Below are positions 46,086-54,905 of a stretch of DNA of 64,000 nt, piece after piece; within the stretch, counting starts at the first letter, position 1; each line of letters begins with the position of its first letter. The notes below the pieces were generated by a model, which worked only from the letters and a program-made list of their open reading frames with translations, had not been told where the DNA came from and made no database searches. Source of the stretch: Acidimicrobiaceae bacterium (GTDB lineage Bacteria > Actinomycetota > Acidimicrobiia > Acidimicrobiales > Bog-793). The translations under genes and the position numbers were made by a program. Location: contig JAODBO010000082.1 of assembly GCA_025464005.1 (NCBI GenBank), positions 1-64,000 of the forward strand, read 5' to 3'.

Positions 46086-47015
46086 GTGAAGTTCGTCGCT
46101 CCCGGCGTTACCGAGATCGACACGCTGCTCGGCGGCTGGGAGCACGCCACCGCCGGCTACCTCCTCGACGGCCCCGCCCCAGTGCTCGTCGAGACCGGGA
46201 GCCAGAGTTCGGTGCCGGTGGTGCTCGAGGCGCTCGACGGGCTCGGCCTCGGGCCCGACGACCTCGCGGGAATCGCGGTCACCCACGTCCACCTCGACCA
46301 CGCGGGAGGCGTCGGCGACATTGCGCGCGCCTTCCCGAGAGCGAAGGTCTACGTCCATGAGCTCGGCGCCCGCCACCTCGTCGACCCGACGCGGCTCGTC
46401 GCCTCGGCCGGGCGCGTCTACGGGCCGCTCCTCGACGAGCTCTACGGACGGCTCGACCCGACCGATGCGGACCGCGTGCGGGTGCTGCTGGACGGCGAGT
46501 CCATCGAGATCGGCGGAGGCCGCACGCTCACGGCGGTCGACTCGCCCGGTCACGCGAAGCACCATCTCGGCTTCCACGACTCGCTCTCGGGCCTGTTGTT
46601 CGCGGGGGACGCCGTCGGTGTGCGGCTGCCCGACGGCGGCGCGTTGCGCCCGGCGACCCCGCCTCCGGACTTCGACCTCGAGCTCGCGCTCGCCTCTCTC
46701 CGGCGCTTCGCCGACCGCAAGCCCGTCGCCGTTGTCCTCGCCCACTACGGCATCGTGCCCGGCACTCCCGACGAGGCCCTGGCCGATGCGGAGGAGACAC
46801 TGCGATCGTGGGCGGCGGAAGCCGCGCTCGCCTACGCGGACGGTCGCGACATCGCGGAGGCGCTCGAGACGCGCTTCGCCGCGGACGTCAGCGGGACGGA
46901 TCCGGCTGTGCGCAAGAAACTCGAGACGCTCAACGGCTTCCACTCCAACGCGGCCGGCTTCCGGCGCTGGCTGGACCAGGGTGGCCACATAGACAAGGCC
47001 GAAACCGCCCCGTAA
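46086..47015 (+). CDS. metallo-beta-lactamase fold hydrolase
   Basis: A 309-residue hydrolase of the MBL superfamily with THVHLDHAGGVG (metal motif), SPGHAKHHLGF, LFAGDAVGV and a C-terminal Asp/His (VVLAHYGI). A helical tail of about 80 residues follows. It is the last gene of the GH15-glucose dehydrogenase operon, so it could act on a product such as a gluconolactone or another sugar ester, but this is only an inference. GTG 46086 has GAGG upstream. Confidence 0.86.
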   Translation: MKFVAPGVTEIDTLLGGWEHATAGYLLDGPAPVLVETGSQSSVPVVLEALDGLGLGPDDLAGIAVTHVHLDHAGGVGDIARAFPRAKVYVHELGARHLVDPTRLVASAGRVYGPLLDELYGRLDPTDADRVRVLLDGESIEIGGGRTLTAVDSPGHAKHHLGFHDSLSGLLFAGDAVGVRLPDGGALRPATPPPDFDLELALASLRRFADRKPVAVVLAHYGIVPGTPDEALADAEETLRSWAAEAALAYADGRDIAEALETRFAADVSGTDPAVRKKLETLNGFHSNAAGFRRWLDQGGHIDKAETAP

Positions 47016-47127
47016 GACGTGCCCATGGACCCTCAGGGCATCCCAGGTGCAACCGTGTCCGGTGTACTTCTGGGACGGCCCTGGGGCCCGTTTGGTTTCC
47101 GAGCGACGTCGCCAGGCCGCTCGTCTG

Positions 47128-47213
47128 CGGAGGGAGTGGGATTCGAACCCACGGTGCGCAGGACGCACAACGGTTTTCGAGACCGTCCGATTCGGCCGCT
47201 CTCGCATCCCTCC
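47128..47213 (-). tRNA. tRNA-Ser (anticodon CGA)
   Basis: On the minus strand the cloverleaf has acceptor GGAGGGA/TCCCTCC, anticodon stem ACGGT/ACCGT with loop CTCGAAA (anticodon CGA, reading UCG), a long class II variable arm with a GTGCGTCCTGCGCAC stem, a T-arm GTGGG TTCGAAT CCCAC, and discriminator G. No CCA is encoded. Confidence 0.97.
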
Positions 47214-47310
47214 GAGGGGCGAGGCTAGCGGATCCCCCGCAGGGCGAGCCATTGGCGGCGGGGCCCCTTCACCAGTGGGCGGCCCGCTAGCAACTGCGGG
47301 CGGTACGGCC

Positions 47311-47793
47311 TCAGCCGGCGTGGCGGATGACCCGGCGCGAGGCGAAGAACTCCGCGAGCAGCGCGGCGCTTCGTTCGCGAAGCACGCCGTCCACGACCGT
47401 CACTTCGTGGTTCAGACGGGGATCTGCGCAGAGGTTGTAGAGCGAGCCACACGCGCCCGCCTTCGGGTCCGGAGCGCCGAAGACCACGCGCTCCACGCGC
47501 GCTGCCACGAGCGAGCCGGCGCACATGGGGCACGGCTCGAGGCTCACGTACAGCGTGCACCCGTCGAGGCGCCAGCTGCCGCGCACCGCGGCCGCGTCAC
47601 GCAACGCGAGGATCTCGGCATGCGCGGTCGGGTCCCCCGTCAGCTCTCGCTCGTTGTGGCGACTGGCGATGACCGCTCCTTCGGCCACCACGACCGCGCC
47701 GACGGGAACGTCGCCGTGCACGCTCGCCGCGACGGCCTCGGCGAGCGCCAGCTCCATCGCCTCCACATCGTCGATCAACGCCGCCGCCTTCAC
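47311..47793 (-). CDS. tadA: tRNA-specific adenosine deaminase
   Basis: This zinc enzyme converts adenosine 34 of tRNA-Arg to inosine. The catalytic motif TAHAEILALRDAA supplies His58 and Glu60, and EPCPMCAGSLV supplies Cys88 and Cys91. The ~160-residue product is of normal size. The open frame continues upstream through the neighbouring tRNA-Ser, so I placed the start at GTG 47793; GTG 47766 or ATG 47757 are alternatives, since no ribosome site is decisive. It lies between two serine tRNA genes on the same strand, an arrangement also known in mycobacteria. Confidence 0.9.
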   Translation of the reverse strand: MKAAALIDDVEAMELALAEAVAASVHGDVPVGAVVVAEGAVIASRHNERELTGDPTAHAEILALRDAAAVRGSWRLDGCTLYVSLEPCPMCAGSLVAARVERVVFGAPDPKAGACGSLYNLCADPRLNHEVTVVDGVLRERSAALLAEFFASRRVIRHAG

Positions 47794-47804
47794 TAGCTCT
47801 AGAG

Positions 47805-47889
47805 CGGAGGGGGTGGGATTCGAACCCACGGTCAGTTTCCCGACACACGATTTCCAATCGTGCCGATTCGGCCGCTCTCGCACCCCTCC
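47805..47889 (-). tRNA. tRNA-Ser (anticodon GGA)
   Basis: Minus-strand class II tRNA: acceptor GGAGGGG/CCCCTCC, anticodon stem CACGA/TCGTG with loop TTGGAAA (anticodon GGA, reading UCC and UCU), a long variable arm with TGTCGGGAAACTGACC, T-arm GTGGG TTCGAAT CCCAC, discriminator G, no CCA encoded. It ends about 12 bp before the tadA start. Confidence 0.97.
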
Positions 47890-47919
47890 GGAAGGGGAGA
47901 CGCTATCGTGTCGGCAGGC

Positions 47920-48052
47920 GGCGCCGTCGAGCGCAGTGGCCGGGTTCTGCGCAACGAGACCTCGTGAACCGAGTCAGGGCCGGAAGGCAGCAGCTCTCAG
48001 CGAATCGTCCCGTGTGCCGCAGGGGACCTGGCCGCTGCGCTCGGCGGCGCCC
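47920..48052 (+). ncRNA. ffs: signal recognition particle RNA (small bacterial type)
   Basis: The conserved SRP helix 8 core GTCAGGGCCGGAAGGCAGCAG is near 47,970-47,995, with the apical GGAA tetraloop region and the asymmetric AGCAG loop that bind Ffh. The ends pair as GAGCGCAG/CTGCGCTC and are extended by GGCGCCG/CGGCGCC, giving one long hairpin of about 130 nt, as in 4.5S RNA. A run CTCTCTTTTT follows at once, so the gene ends in a Rho-independent terminator. It lies between tRNA-Ser and dnaX, as in mycobacteria. Confidence 0.94.
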
Positions 48053-48148
48053 TCTCTTTTTCGGGGCTCGGGCGCACCTTCCCCCCGAACCGAGTCGGTC
48101 TGTGCGACCAGCGCCGCGGGGCGGCCGGACCGGCCGTAGCATCGGCAC

Positions 48149-50311
48149 GTGAGCCCATCGACGCCCGACCTCCCGCCCGACCAGAGCCTCGGCGAGATCG
48201 TGGCCGACCGTCCGTACCAGTCGCTCTACCGCCGTTACCGGCCACAACGCTTCGACCAGGTACGCGGTCAGGAGCACGTCACGCGGGCGCTCCGCAACGC
48301 CGTCCGGGACGACCGGATCACCCACGCGTATCTCTTCAGTGGGCCCCGCGGCACGGGCAAGACCTCGACGGCGCGGATCCTCGCGAAGGCGCTCAACTGT
48401 GCGACGCCCTCCGAGGGGGAGCCGTGCGGGGTCTGCGACTCGTGCGTGTCGATCGTCGCCGGCAACTCCTTCGACGTCCACGAGCTCGACGCCGCCTCGA
48501 ACAACGGCGTCGACGCGATGCGCGACCTCGTGGCCCGATCTGCCCTCGCCACGCCGGGACGGTGGAAGGTCTACATCGTGGACGAGGTCCACATGCTCTC
48601 GACAGCGGCGTCGAACGCCCTGTTGAAGACCTTGGAGGAGCCGCCCGAGCACGTCATCTTCGTGCTCGCCACGACGGACCCGCAGAAGGTGCTGCCGACG
48701 ATCCGCAGCCGGACCCAGCACTTCGAGTTCCACCTTCTCGGGGAGGACGTGCTCGAGGGACTGCTCGAGGACGTAGCCGCAGACGCGGGCCTCGAGCTAC
48801 CCGAGGGCGGGCTCGGCGTCGCGCTCCGGCGCGGGCGAGGATCGGCCCGGGATGCGCTGTCGATGCTGGACCAGGTCGCCGCGTCAGGGGCCGCCGAAGA
48901 CGATACGGACTCGCTCGCGGCGCTCGTCGCCGGCATCGCCGAGCGGGACACCGCCGCCGCGCTCGCAGCGCTCGACGAGACGCTCCGCAGCGGGCAGGAC
49001 CCTCAGCAGGTGGCCATCGCCCTCGTCGAGCGGCTGAGAGCCGGGTTCCTCGCGCTCGTCGCGCCGGGCATCACGACGTCCGCCTGGCACGGCACGCCGG
49101 TGCTCGACGAGGCGCGGCTCCTCGGGACGCCGCGCTGCGTGCGGGCGATGGAGCTGGTCGGGGCAGCGATCGTAGCGATGCGCGATGCGCCCGAGCCCCG
49201 GATCACCTTCGAGGTGGCGCTCGTTCGCTGCGCCCATCCCGAGGCCGACGACACGGTCGAGTCGCTGCTCGATCGCCTCATCGCGCTCGAGCGCCGCCTC
49301 GAGGGCCTGGAGGCCGGTGGTGCCACCGCCCCGGCGCCGCAGGTCGCTGGCACGCGCCCGTTGGCTCCCGAGCGCCCGGCGGCGCCGCCCTCGCCGCGAG
49401 CCCCTGTGCCATCGCCCAGGCCCGAAGCGGTAACGGCCGCTGCAGCGAGTCCCGCTACGCCGAGTCCCGCTCCGACGGTCCCCGCTCCGACGGTCCCCGT
49501 TCCGACGGGCCCCGTTACGGGCGAGCCGGCCACGAGCGGCGGGAGGCCCGTGCTCGGCGCGTACTTGCGGCGCTCCGAGCCCTCCCACGGGGAAGCGTCG
49601 CCAACGGCGCCCGCTGCGGCTGCGGCACCCGTCGCCGGTTCACCTGCACCCGCGTCTGCCCCACCATCTGCACCCGCGGGTGGCGGGGCAGCCGGCGCGC
49701 CCGGTCGTGACGAGCTCGTCGCGGCCTGGGGCGACCACGTGCTCACCGGGCTGCGCCCCAAGGTGCGCGCGTACTACCAGGCCGGCCATTTCGTCGGGAC
49801 CGACGGCGCAGATGCCGTGTTCGCCCTGCCCAACGCCGTTCACGTCGCCCAGGCGGAGCCGTTGAGGAACGAGGTCGTCGCTGCTCTCGGCGCACGCTTC
49901 GGCCGTCCGGTCGGTCTACGCCTCGTCGTCGACGGCGCCTGGTCCCCACCGGTCGGCCCAGGCGAGACGAGCACGGTCGAGCCGCCGAGCGTCACCGAGC
50001 AGGCCGAAACCCACGAGGTCAGCGGCGCGGTCCACACACCCGGCCGGGGACGGACGGAGTCGGAGGCGCCCGGCACCGGGCGAGGGCGGCCGGGCGTGTC
50101 CGCGTCCGCTCCCGTCTCGGCGGCTCCGGGTGGGCGCACGAGCCCTCGGCCGGTCGCTCCCGCGGCGACCCAGCCCGACGAGACGGACGACGTCGATGAC
50201 GTCGCGCCGCTCGCCGAGACCTACGAGATTGCACCTGATCCTCCCGACTCAGGGCTAACCTGGGCCGAAGACCGCCTGCTCCGGGCGTTCCCAGGCGCCA
50301 AGGAGGTCTGA
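48149..50311 (+). CDS. dnaX: DNA polymerase III subunits gamma/tau
   Basis: This is the clamp-loader ATPase. The 720-residue protein has the Walker A GPRGTGKTST (about residue 65), zinc cysteines in CGVCDSCVS, VYIVDEVHML as Walker B, LLKTLEEPPEH and the SRT arginine finger motif. After about residue 380 comes a long Pro/Ala linker with short repeats (VPAPTVPVPTG type; at the DNA level three near-copies of CCGCTCCGACGGTCC near 49,470) and then a tau-like C-terminal domain (WGDHVLTGLRPKVRAYYQ). The start is GTG 48149. It heads dnaX-ybaB-recR, a well known bacterial replication-repair operon. Confidence 0.96.
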   Translation: MSPSTPDLPPDQSLGEIVADRPYQSLYRRYRPQRFDQVRGQEHVTRALRNAVRDDRITHAYLFSGPRGTGKTSTARILAKALNCATPSEGEPCGVCDSCVSIVAGNSFDVHELDAASNNGVDAMRDLVARSALATPGRWKVYIVDEVHMLSTAASNALLKTLEEPPEHVIFVLATTDPQKVLPTIRSRTQHFEFHLLGEDVLEGLLEDVAADAGLELPEGGLGVALRRGRGSARDALSMLDQVAASGAAEDDTDSLAALVAGIAERDTAAALAALDETLRSGQDPQQVAIALVERLRAGFLALVAPGITTSAWHGTPVLDEARLLGTPRCVRAMELVGAAIVAMRDAPEPRITFEVALVRCAHPEADDTVESLLDRLIALERRLEGLEAGGATAPAPQVAGTRPLAPERPAAPPSPRAPVPSPRPEAVTAAAASPATPSPAPTVPAPTVPVPTGPVTGEPATSGGRPVLGAYLRRSEPSHGEASPTAPAAAAAPVAGSPAPASAPPSAPAGGGAAGAPGRDELVAAWGDHVLTGLRPKVRAYYQAGHFVGTDGADAVFALPNAVHVAQAEPLRNEVVAALGARFGRPVGLRLVVDGAWSPPVGPGETSTVEPPSVTEQAETHEVSGAVHTPGRGRTESEAPGTGRGRPGVSASAPVSAAPGGRTSPRPVAPAATQPDETDDVDDVAPLAETYEIAPDPPDSGLTWAEDRLLRAFPGAKEV

Positions 50312-50312
50312 C

Positions 50313-50708
50313 ATGGTGACCTCGTCTTCCGACGGCGGCGAGCTCGGCGAGCTCCTCGCCCAGATGCAGCAGCTCCAGGAAACTGTCGCCCAGGCGGAGG
50401 CTGCCGCGAGTTCCCGGCTCGTCGAGGGCTCGGCGGCCGATGGCGCAGTGCGGGTCCGAGTCTCGGGCGAGTTCTCCTTCGACTCCGTCACGATCGACCC
50501 GTCGATCGTCGACCCGACGGACGTCTCGCTGCTCGAGGACCTCGTCCTCGCCGCGGTTCGAGACGCGGTGGCGCGCCTCAGCGAGGTCCGGCGCGAGACG
50601 ATGGGCGAAGCGGTCCAGAGCGCGCTCGCCGGGCTCCTCGGCGCCGACGACAGCGACGAGGACGACGACGACAGCGACGGTTCGGGCACTTCCGAGCTGC
50701 CCAGCTAG
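50313..50708 (+). CDS. ybaB: YbaB/EbfC nucleoid-associated protein
   Basis: A 131-residue DNA-binding protein that co-occurs with dnaX and recR. It begins with the coiled [18 protein letters not shown], has the core [19 protein letters not shown], and ends in an acidic [11 protein letters not shown] tail that is longer than usual. ATG 50313 lies 1 bp after the dnaX stop. Its exact role is still unsettled; nucleoid organisation or recombination support is proposed for the family. Confidence 0.93.
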   Translation: MVTSSSDGGELGELLAQMQQLQETVAQAEAAASSRLVEGSAADGAVRVRVSGEFSFDSVTIDPSIVDPTDVSLLEDLVLAAVRDAVARLSEVRRETMGEAVQSALAGLLGADDSDEDDDDSDGSGTSELPS

Positions 50709-50722
50709 CGCGGGAGCCTGAT

Positions 50723-51328
50723 CTGGCGCTGTTCGAGGGTCCCATCCAGGACCTCGTCGACGAGCTCGGCCGCCTTCCGGGCGTCGGGCCCAAGTCGGCC
50801 CAGCGCATCGCCTTCCACCTGCTCAAGGTGGCCAAGGAGGATGCGACCCGGCTGGCCCAAGCGATCGTCGAGGTGAAGGAGCGCACCGTGCTCTGCTCGG
50901 TCTGCTTCAACATCGGCATCGCCGAGCGCTGCGCCATCTGCGCCGACGATCGGCGAGACGGCTCGATCCTTTGCGTCGTCGAGGACCCGCGAGACATCGT
51001 CGCGGTCGAGCGCACGAGGGAGTTCAAGGGTCGCTACCACGTCCTCGGAGGCGCGCTCAGCCCGATCGAGGGTGTCGGACCTGAGCAGCTGAGAGTCCGC
51101 GAGCTCCTCGGACGCCTGGAGCCGGAGGGCGTCACCGAGGTCATCTTGTGCACGAACCCCAATCTCGAGGGTGAGGCCACGGCGATGTACCTGGCCAGGC
51201 TGCTCAAGCCGCTCGGGGTCCGGACGACCCGCATCGCGAGCGGTCTGCCCGTGGGCGGCGACCTCGAGTACGCCGACGAGCTCACGCTCGGCCGTGCGCT
51301 CGAGGGTCGGCGGGAAGTGGACGCCTGA
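50723..51328 (+). CDS. recR: recombination mediator protein RecR, apparent CTG start
   Basis: RecR works with RecF and RecO to load RecA at gaps. The zinc cysteines ([16 protein letters not shown]), the TOPRIM domain ([17 protein letters not shown], then [18 protein letters not shown]) and the C-terminal [13 protein letters not shown] motif are present. The conserved N-terminal sequence [20 protein letters not shown] continues upstream of the first GTG (50828), but no ATG, GTG or TTG is in that frame. CTG at 50723 has GGGAG 6 bases before it and gives [10 protein letters not shown]..., the right length of 201 residues. It follows ybaB by 14 bp. Confidence 0.93.
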   Translation: MALFEGPIQDLVDELGRLPGVGPKSAQRIAFHLLKVAKEDATRLAQAIVEVKERTVLCSVCFNIGIAERCAICADDRRDGSILCVVEDPRDIVAVERTREFKGRYHVLGGALSPIEGVGPEQLRVRELLGRLEPEGVTEVILCTNPNLEGEATAMYLARLLKPLGVRTTRIASGLPVGGDLEYADELTLGRALEGRREVDA

Positions 51329-51384
51329 CCGGTTCGCCGCGATCGGGACGGCGGCCTGGCCCGCCAGCCGGTAGCCTCCGGCTG

Positions 51385-52959
51385 ATGTCGCAGACCGAAC
51401 ACACCGAGGACTCGATGGCGAAGCGGCTCGCGACGCTCGCCGAGCGCAAGGAGCAGGCGCGCAGCCCCGCCACCCCGAAGGCCCTCGAGGCGCAACGCTC
51501 CAAGGGCAAGCTCACGGCGCGAGAGCGCATCGACTACCTGCTGGACGAGGGCTCCTTCCAGGAGGTCGACGCACTCGTACGCCACCGGAGCCACGGCGTC
51601 GGGCTCGACCACAGCCGCCCCTACACCGATGGCGTCGTGACCGGGTTCGGCACGATCGAGGGCCGCCGTGTCTGCCTCTACAGCCAGGACTTCACGGTCT
51701 TCGGTGGCTCGCTCGGCGAGGCCCATGCCGAGAAGATCCACAAGATCCAGGACCTCGCGGTGCAGACGGGCGTGCCGATCATCGGGCTCAACGACGGCGG
51801 CGGCGCACGTATCCAGGAGGGGGTCGTCGCCCTCCACGGCTTCGGCGGGATCTTCTTCCGCAACGCCCGGGCATCGGGCGTCGTGCCGCAGATCAGCGTC
51901 ATCCTCGGCCCGTCGGCCGGTGGCGCTGTCTACTCGCCCGCCCTCACCGACTTCGTGTTCATGGTCCAGAACACGAGCCACATGTTCATCACCGGTCCCG
52001 ACGTCGTGCGGACCGTCACCGGCGAGGACGTCACGCCCGAGCAGCTCGGCGGCGCGATGACCCATGCGACGCGTTCCGGCGTCGCCGCGTTCGTGGCGGA
52101 GGACGAGCGCTCCTGCCTCGACGAGGTGCGCTACCTGCTGTCGTTCCTCCCGGCGAACAACCTCGAGGAGCCCCCGGCGCTGCCGAGCGCCGACGACAAC
52201 GAGCGCTCGGTGCCGGAGCTTCGCGACCTCGTGCCCGCGCGCCCGAACCAGCCCTACGACATGAAGCAGCTCATCCGGGCCGTCGTCGACGACGGGGAGT
52301 ACCTGGAGTACTTCCCCCACTGGGCCCGCAACCTGACGACCGGCTTCGCCCACATCGGGGGGCGGGTCGTCGGCATCGTCGCGAACCAGCCCCAGATGCT
52401 CGCCGGGGTGCTCGACATCGACTCCTCGGAGAAGGGCGCCCGCTTCGTGCGGACCTGCGACGCGTTCAACGTGCCGCTCGTGACGTTCGTCGACGTGCCC
52501 GGCTTCATGCCGGGCACCGACCAGGAGTACGGCGGGATCATCCGCCACGGCGCCAAGCTGCTCTACGCCTACTGCGAAGCCACAGTGCCCCGCATCCAGG
52601 TCATCGTGCGAAAGGCCTACGGCGGCGCGTACCTCGTGATGGACTCGAAGTCGATCGGAACGGACCTCTCCTACGCGTGGCCCTCGGCGGAGCTGGCGGT
52701 CATGGGTCCGGCGAGCGCTGTCGAGATCGTCCACCGGCGCGAGCTGGCGGAGTCGGACGACCCGGCCGGGCGCCGCGCCGAGCTGGTCGCCGAGTACACC
52801 GAACGCTTCACGAACCCCTACGTGGCGGCCGAGCGCGGCTACGTCGACGATGTGATCGACCCCGCCGACACGCGCCGGGTCCTCACCCGAAGCCTCGACA
52901 TCCTCGCTTCCAAGCGGGAGGACCTGCCCAAGCGCAAGCACGGCAACGTACCGCTGTGA
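51385..52959 (+). CDS. acyl-CoA carboxylase beta subunit (propionyl-CoA carboxylase type)
   Basis: A 524-residue carboxyltransferase subunit (AccD/PccB family) that moves the carboxyl group from biotin to an acyl-CoA such as propionyl-CoA or acetyl-CoA. Markers are DFTVFGGSLGEAHAEKI, GLNDGGGARIQEGV, ILGPSAGGAVYSPAL (oxyanion glycines), the GEDVTPEQLGGA stretch and MGPASAVEIVHRREL, with VDVPGFMPGTDQEY. No biotin carboxylase gene is in the window. ATG 51385 is the start. A small gene follows 33 bp downstream, as in similar clusters. Confidence 0.94.
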   Translation: MSQTEHTEDSMAKRLATLAERKEQARSPATPKALEAQRSKGKLTARERIDYLLDEGSFQEVDALVRHRSHGVGLDHSRPYTDGVVTGFGTIEGRRVCLYSQDFTVFGGSLGEAHAEKIHKIQDLAVQTGVPIIGLNDGGGARIQEGVVALHGFGGIFFRNARASGVVPQISVILGPSAGGAVYSPALTDFVFMVQNTSHMFITGPDVVRTVTGEDVTPEQLGGAMTHATRSGVAAFVAEDERSCLDEVRYLLSFLPANNLEEPPALPSADDNERSVPELRDLVPARPNQPYDMKQLIRAVVDDGEYLEYFPHWARNLTTGFAHIGGRVVGIVANQPQMLAGVLDIDSSEKGARFVRTCDAFNVPLVTFVDVPGFMPGTDQEYGGIIRHGAKLLYAYCEATVPRIQVIVRKAYGGAYLVMDSKSIGTDLSYAWPSAELAVMGPASAVEIVHRRELAESDDPAGRRAELVAEYTERFTNPYVAAERGYVDDVIDPADTRRVLTRSLDILASKREDLPKRKHGNVPL

Positions 52960-52992
52960 TGGCGCACGTGGCTCGACAGCTCCGGTGAGGCG

Positions 52993-53229
52993 ATGACTCC
53001 CCGGATCGAGCCGGAGCGGGTCGGCACCGCCGACGACAACCTCGCCCCTACCGACGAGGCGCTCGCGGCGATCGTCGCGGCGCTCGAGCAGTGCCTTCCG
53101 GCGCCGGGCGCGCAGGCTCCCGCCGGGGGGGCACCGGGCTGGCGAGTCCGCTCGAGCTACCCGTGGCGTTTCTCGGGACGATGGTGGTCGGCCCCGGCCG
53201 TGCTGCGCCGGGAGCGTCCCTTCCGCTGA
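52993..53229 (+). CDS. small protein, possible acyl-CoA carboxylase epsilon-like companion
   Basis: A 78-residue protein with an acidic helical start (TDEALAAIVAALEQCL), a proline/glycine linker, and a basic tryptophan-rich end (WRFSGRWWSAP). Actinobacterial acyl-CoA carboxylases often have such a short epsilon subunit encoded after the beta gene, so this is the likely role; the sequence itself is too short to confirm it. ATG 52993 follows GGTGAGG closely. Its stop lies 124 bp before the TnpB element. Confidence 0.6.
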   Translation: MTPRIEPERVGTADDNLAPTDEALAAIVAALEQCLPAPGAQAPAGGAPGWRVRSSYPWRFSGRWWSAPAVLRRERPFR

Positions 53230-53353
53230 GCCGTCCCGCACTCTCCGGGCCGCCGCACACCGGTCTCGCTCCGCGTAGCGTGGAGTACCGGCGTCGCTCC
53301 GGCGCCCCCGGATGGCCTGGCGGCGACGGTGTGCCTGACGCAGGAACACCTGT

Positions 53354-53500
53354 CTGGCACCGCTTGGCGTGGATGCGCGCTAAGCAGCAGGCTCCTGCCC
53401 GGAGCCGTCCCGGTCTTCTGCCGACGCGAAGCCGGCTACCGGGTTCCCGTTGCGGCCAGATCTGCTGACGCGGGACCTCGTCGCGTGACGCGACGAGTCT
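53354..53500 (-). ncRNA. possible TnpB guide (omega) RNA region
   Basis: In known elements the guide RNA overlaps the 3' end of tnpB and the right end. Here the same stretch (minus strand, after the tnpB stop) has a hairpin GGCTCC GGGCA GGAGCC near 53,390 and ends at the inverted repeat, so a guide would be read from the flanking bases beyond 53,354. This is by analogy; no transcript evidence exists. Confidence 0.3.
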
Positions 53501-54905
53501 GTTTGTCCCCCCCGCGGGCATGCCGGGTCGGCTGCGAGTGCAGAGTCCTCCCGGCTGTCGGGCCGCCCTCATGGCGGTCCCCGGCCTGGGCATCCGCGTC
53601 CGCATCCGGCACATGGCCAGCGATGCACAAGAGGACATCCGCCGTTACGGCGGCCTCGCCCCAGGTGGCGAGGTTGGCTGCGGCGTTCGCGTCCCGGTCG
53701 TGGGACGTTCCGCAGCAGGTGCACGTCCAAGTGCGATCCGTCAGTGTGAGGCGTTGGTTATCGACCCCACAGAGGCGGCAGCGCTTGGACGACGGGAAGA
53801 ACCGGTCGGCAACAATCAGCCGATCGGCTGGGAGTTTGTAGGTGAGTTGACGGCGAAGTTCACCGAAGGATGCGTCGTGGAGGTGGCGGTTGAGCCCGCT
53901 CTTACGGGCACCACCGCGCGCCTTCATGCCCCTCACGTTGAGGTCCTCGATGACGAGCACCGCGCCGAGATCGGCGAGCTGACGCGTCGTCTGGTGAAGC
54001 ACGGTGTGGCGCTGGTCGCGGACCTGACGATGCAGGCGTGCAACGCGCCGGCGAGCCTGCTCGCGCTTCGCAGATGGCGAGCGCCGCGGGTGTGGTGCAC
54101 CGATCGCCTTCGCGTAGCTGCGGTCCTTTCGCGAGACACGACGCTGAGCGACACGCAGTCGGTGCTCTGCTTCGCGAAGCGCCTTCGCCCCCGATGCCTC
54201 GAGGATCGGCACAGCATCGGAGCCGGCTGCGACGACAAGGGTCTTCACCCCGACGTCGATGCCGACCACGCCGTTTGGGGCGAGGAGTTGTGGCGTCGAA
54301 GTGACCGTCCGTTCAATGCTGAGCGATGCCCACCACGTGCCGCAGGAATCCCGGCGGACGGTCACCGAGACGATGCGTGCCCGGCTCCGTCGAACGCTCC
54401 GGCGAAGGGTTGCCTGGTGTGTGTCAGGTGCAGAGATCTTGACCAGGCCCAGCCCCAGGCGCTCCATTCTCGGTAGCCGCAGGGCGCCGGCCTCGAGGCT
54501 GATCGTCTCGCAGACGGTGAAGGCCGGGAGCTGTCGGTGCTTCGACTTGAAGCGCGGGAAGCCGGCTCGCCCGGCCATCCACTCGGCGTGTGCCGCCCGG
54601 GCACGACGCAGCGCGTAGAGGTAGATCTTCGACGGGTACTCGCCGTGCCAGGGCGCGATGTCGTCCTTTTGCGCGTGCCAGGCGTCTTGGAGGCGCCGAT
54701 CGGACAGCGGGCGCGTGCACTTCTCGGCAGGGACGCCTGCGTCACGTTCGGCAGACCAGACCTTGTGATTCGCGGCGAACTGCTCGACGGCGAAGTTGTA
54801 CGCCTTACGGCTCGCGCCTGCACAGCCGAGGAGGTAGCTCTCCTGGGCGCGGTTCGGCTCGAGGCGGATGCGCATCCCCTCGCGTCGAACCCCGTTCCCA
54901 CTCAC
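53436..54905 (-). CDS. tnpB: TnpB (IS200/IS605-family RNA-guided nuclease)
   Basis: A 489-residue TnpB, the transposon-encoded ancestor of Cas12. An N-terminal helix-turn-helix/OB region (residues 11-200) is followed by a RuvC domain with Asp217 (GIDVG), Glu320 (LVIEDLNVRGM) and the DRDANAA aspartates (403/405), plus a zinc finger with CRLCG and CTCCG. All catalytic positions are present, so the nuclease looks intact. The C-terminal ~65 residues are low-complexity and arginine-rich. GTG 54905 is the longest start; ATG 54875 (protein MRIRLEPN) is plausible. Without tnpA, the gene would depend on a helper to move. Confidence 0.93.
   Translation of the reverse strand: MSGNGVRREGMRIRLEPNRAQESYLLGCAGASRKAYNFAVEQFAANHKVWSAERDAGVPAEKCTRPLSDRRLQDAWHAQKDDIAPWHGEYPSKIYLYALRRARAAHAEWMAGRAGFPRFKSKHRQLPAFTVCETISLEAGALRLPRMERLGLGLVKISAPDTHQATLRRSVRRSRARIVSVTVRRDSCGTWWASLSIERTVTSTPQLLAPNGVVGIDVGVKTLVVAAGSDAVPILEASGAKALREAEHRLRVAQRRVSRKDRSYAKAIGAPHPRRSPSAKREQARRRVARLHRQVRDQRHTVLHQTTRQLADLGAVLVIEDLNVRGMKARGGARKSGLNRHLHDASFGELRRQLTYKLPADRLIVADRFFPSSKRCRLCGVDNQRLTLTDRTWTCTCCGTSHDRDANAAANLATWGEAAVTADVLLCIAGHVPDADADAQAGDRHEGGPTAGRTLHSQPTRHARGGDKQTRRVTRRGPASADLAATGTR

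Noticed and set aside
51034..53349. 771-codon minus-strand frame opposite recR and the carboxylase gene
   Set aside because: Arg/Asp/Val-rich composition typical of an antisense shadow; it covers two well-defined genes.
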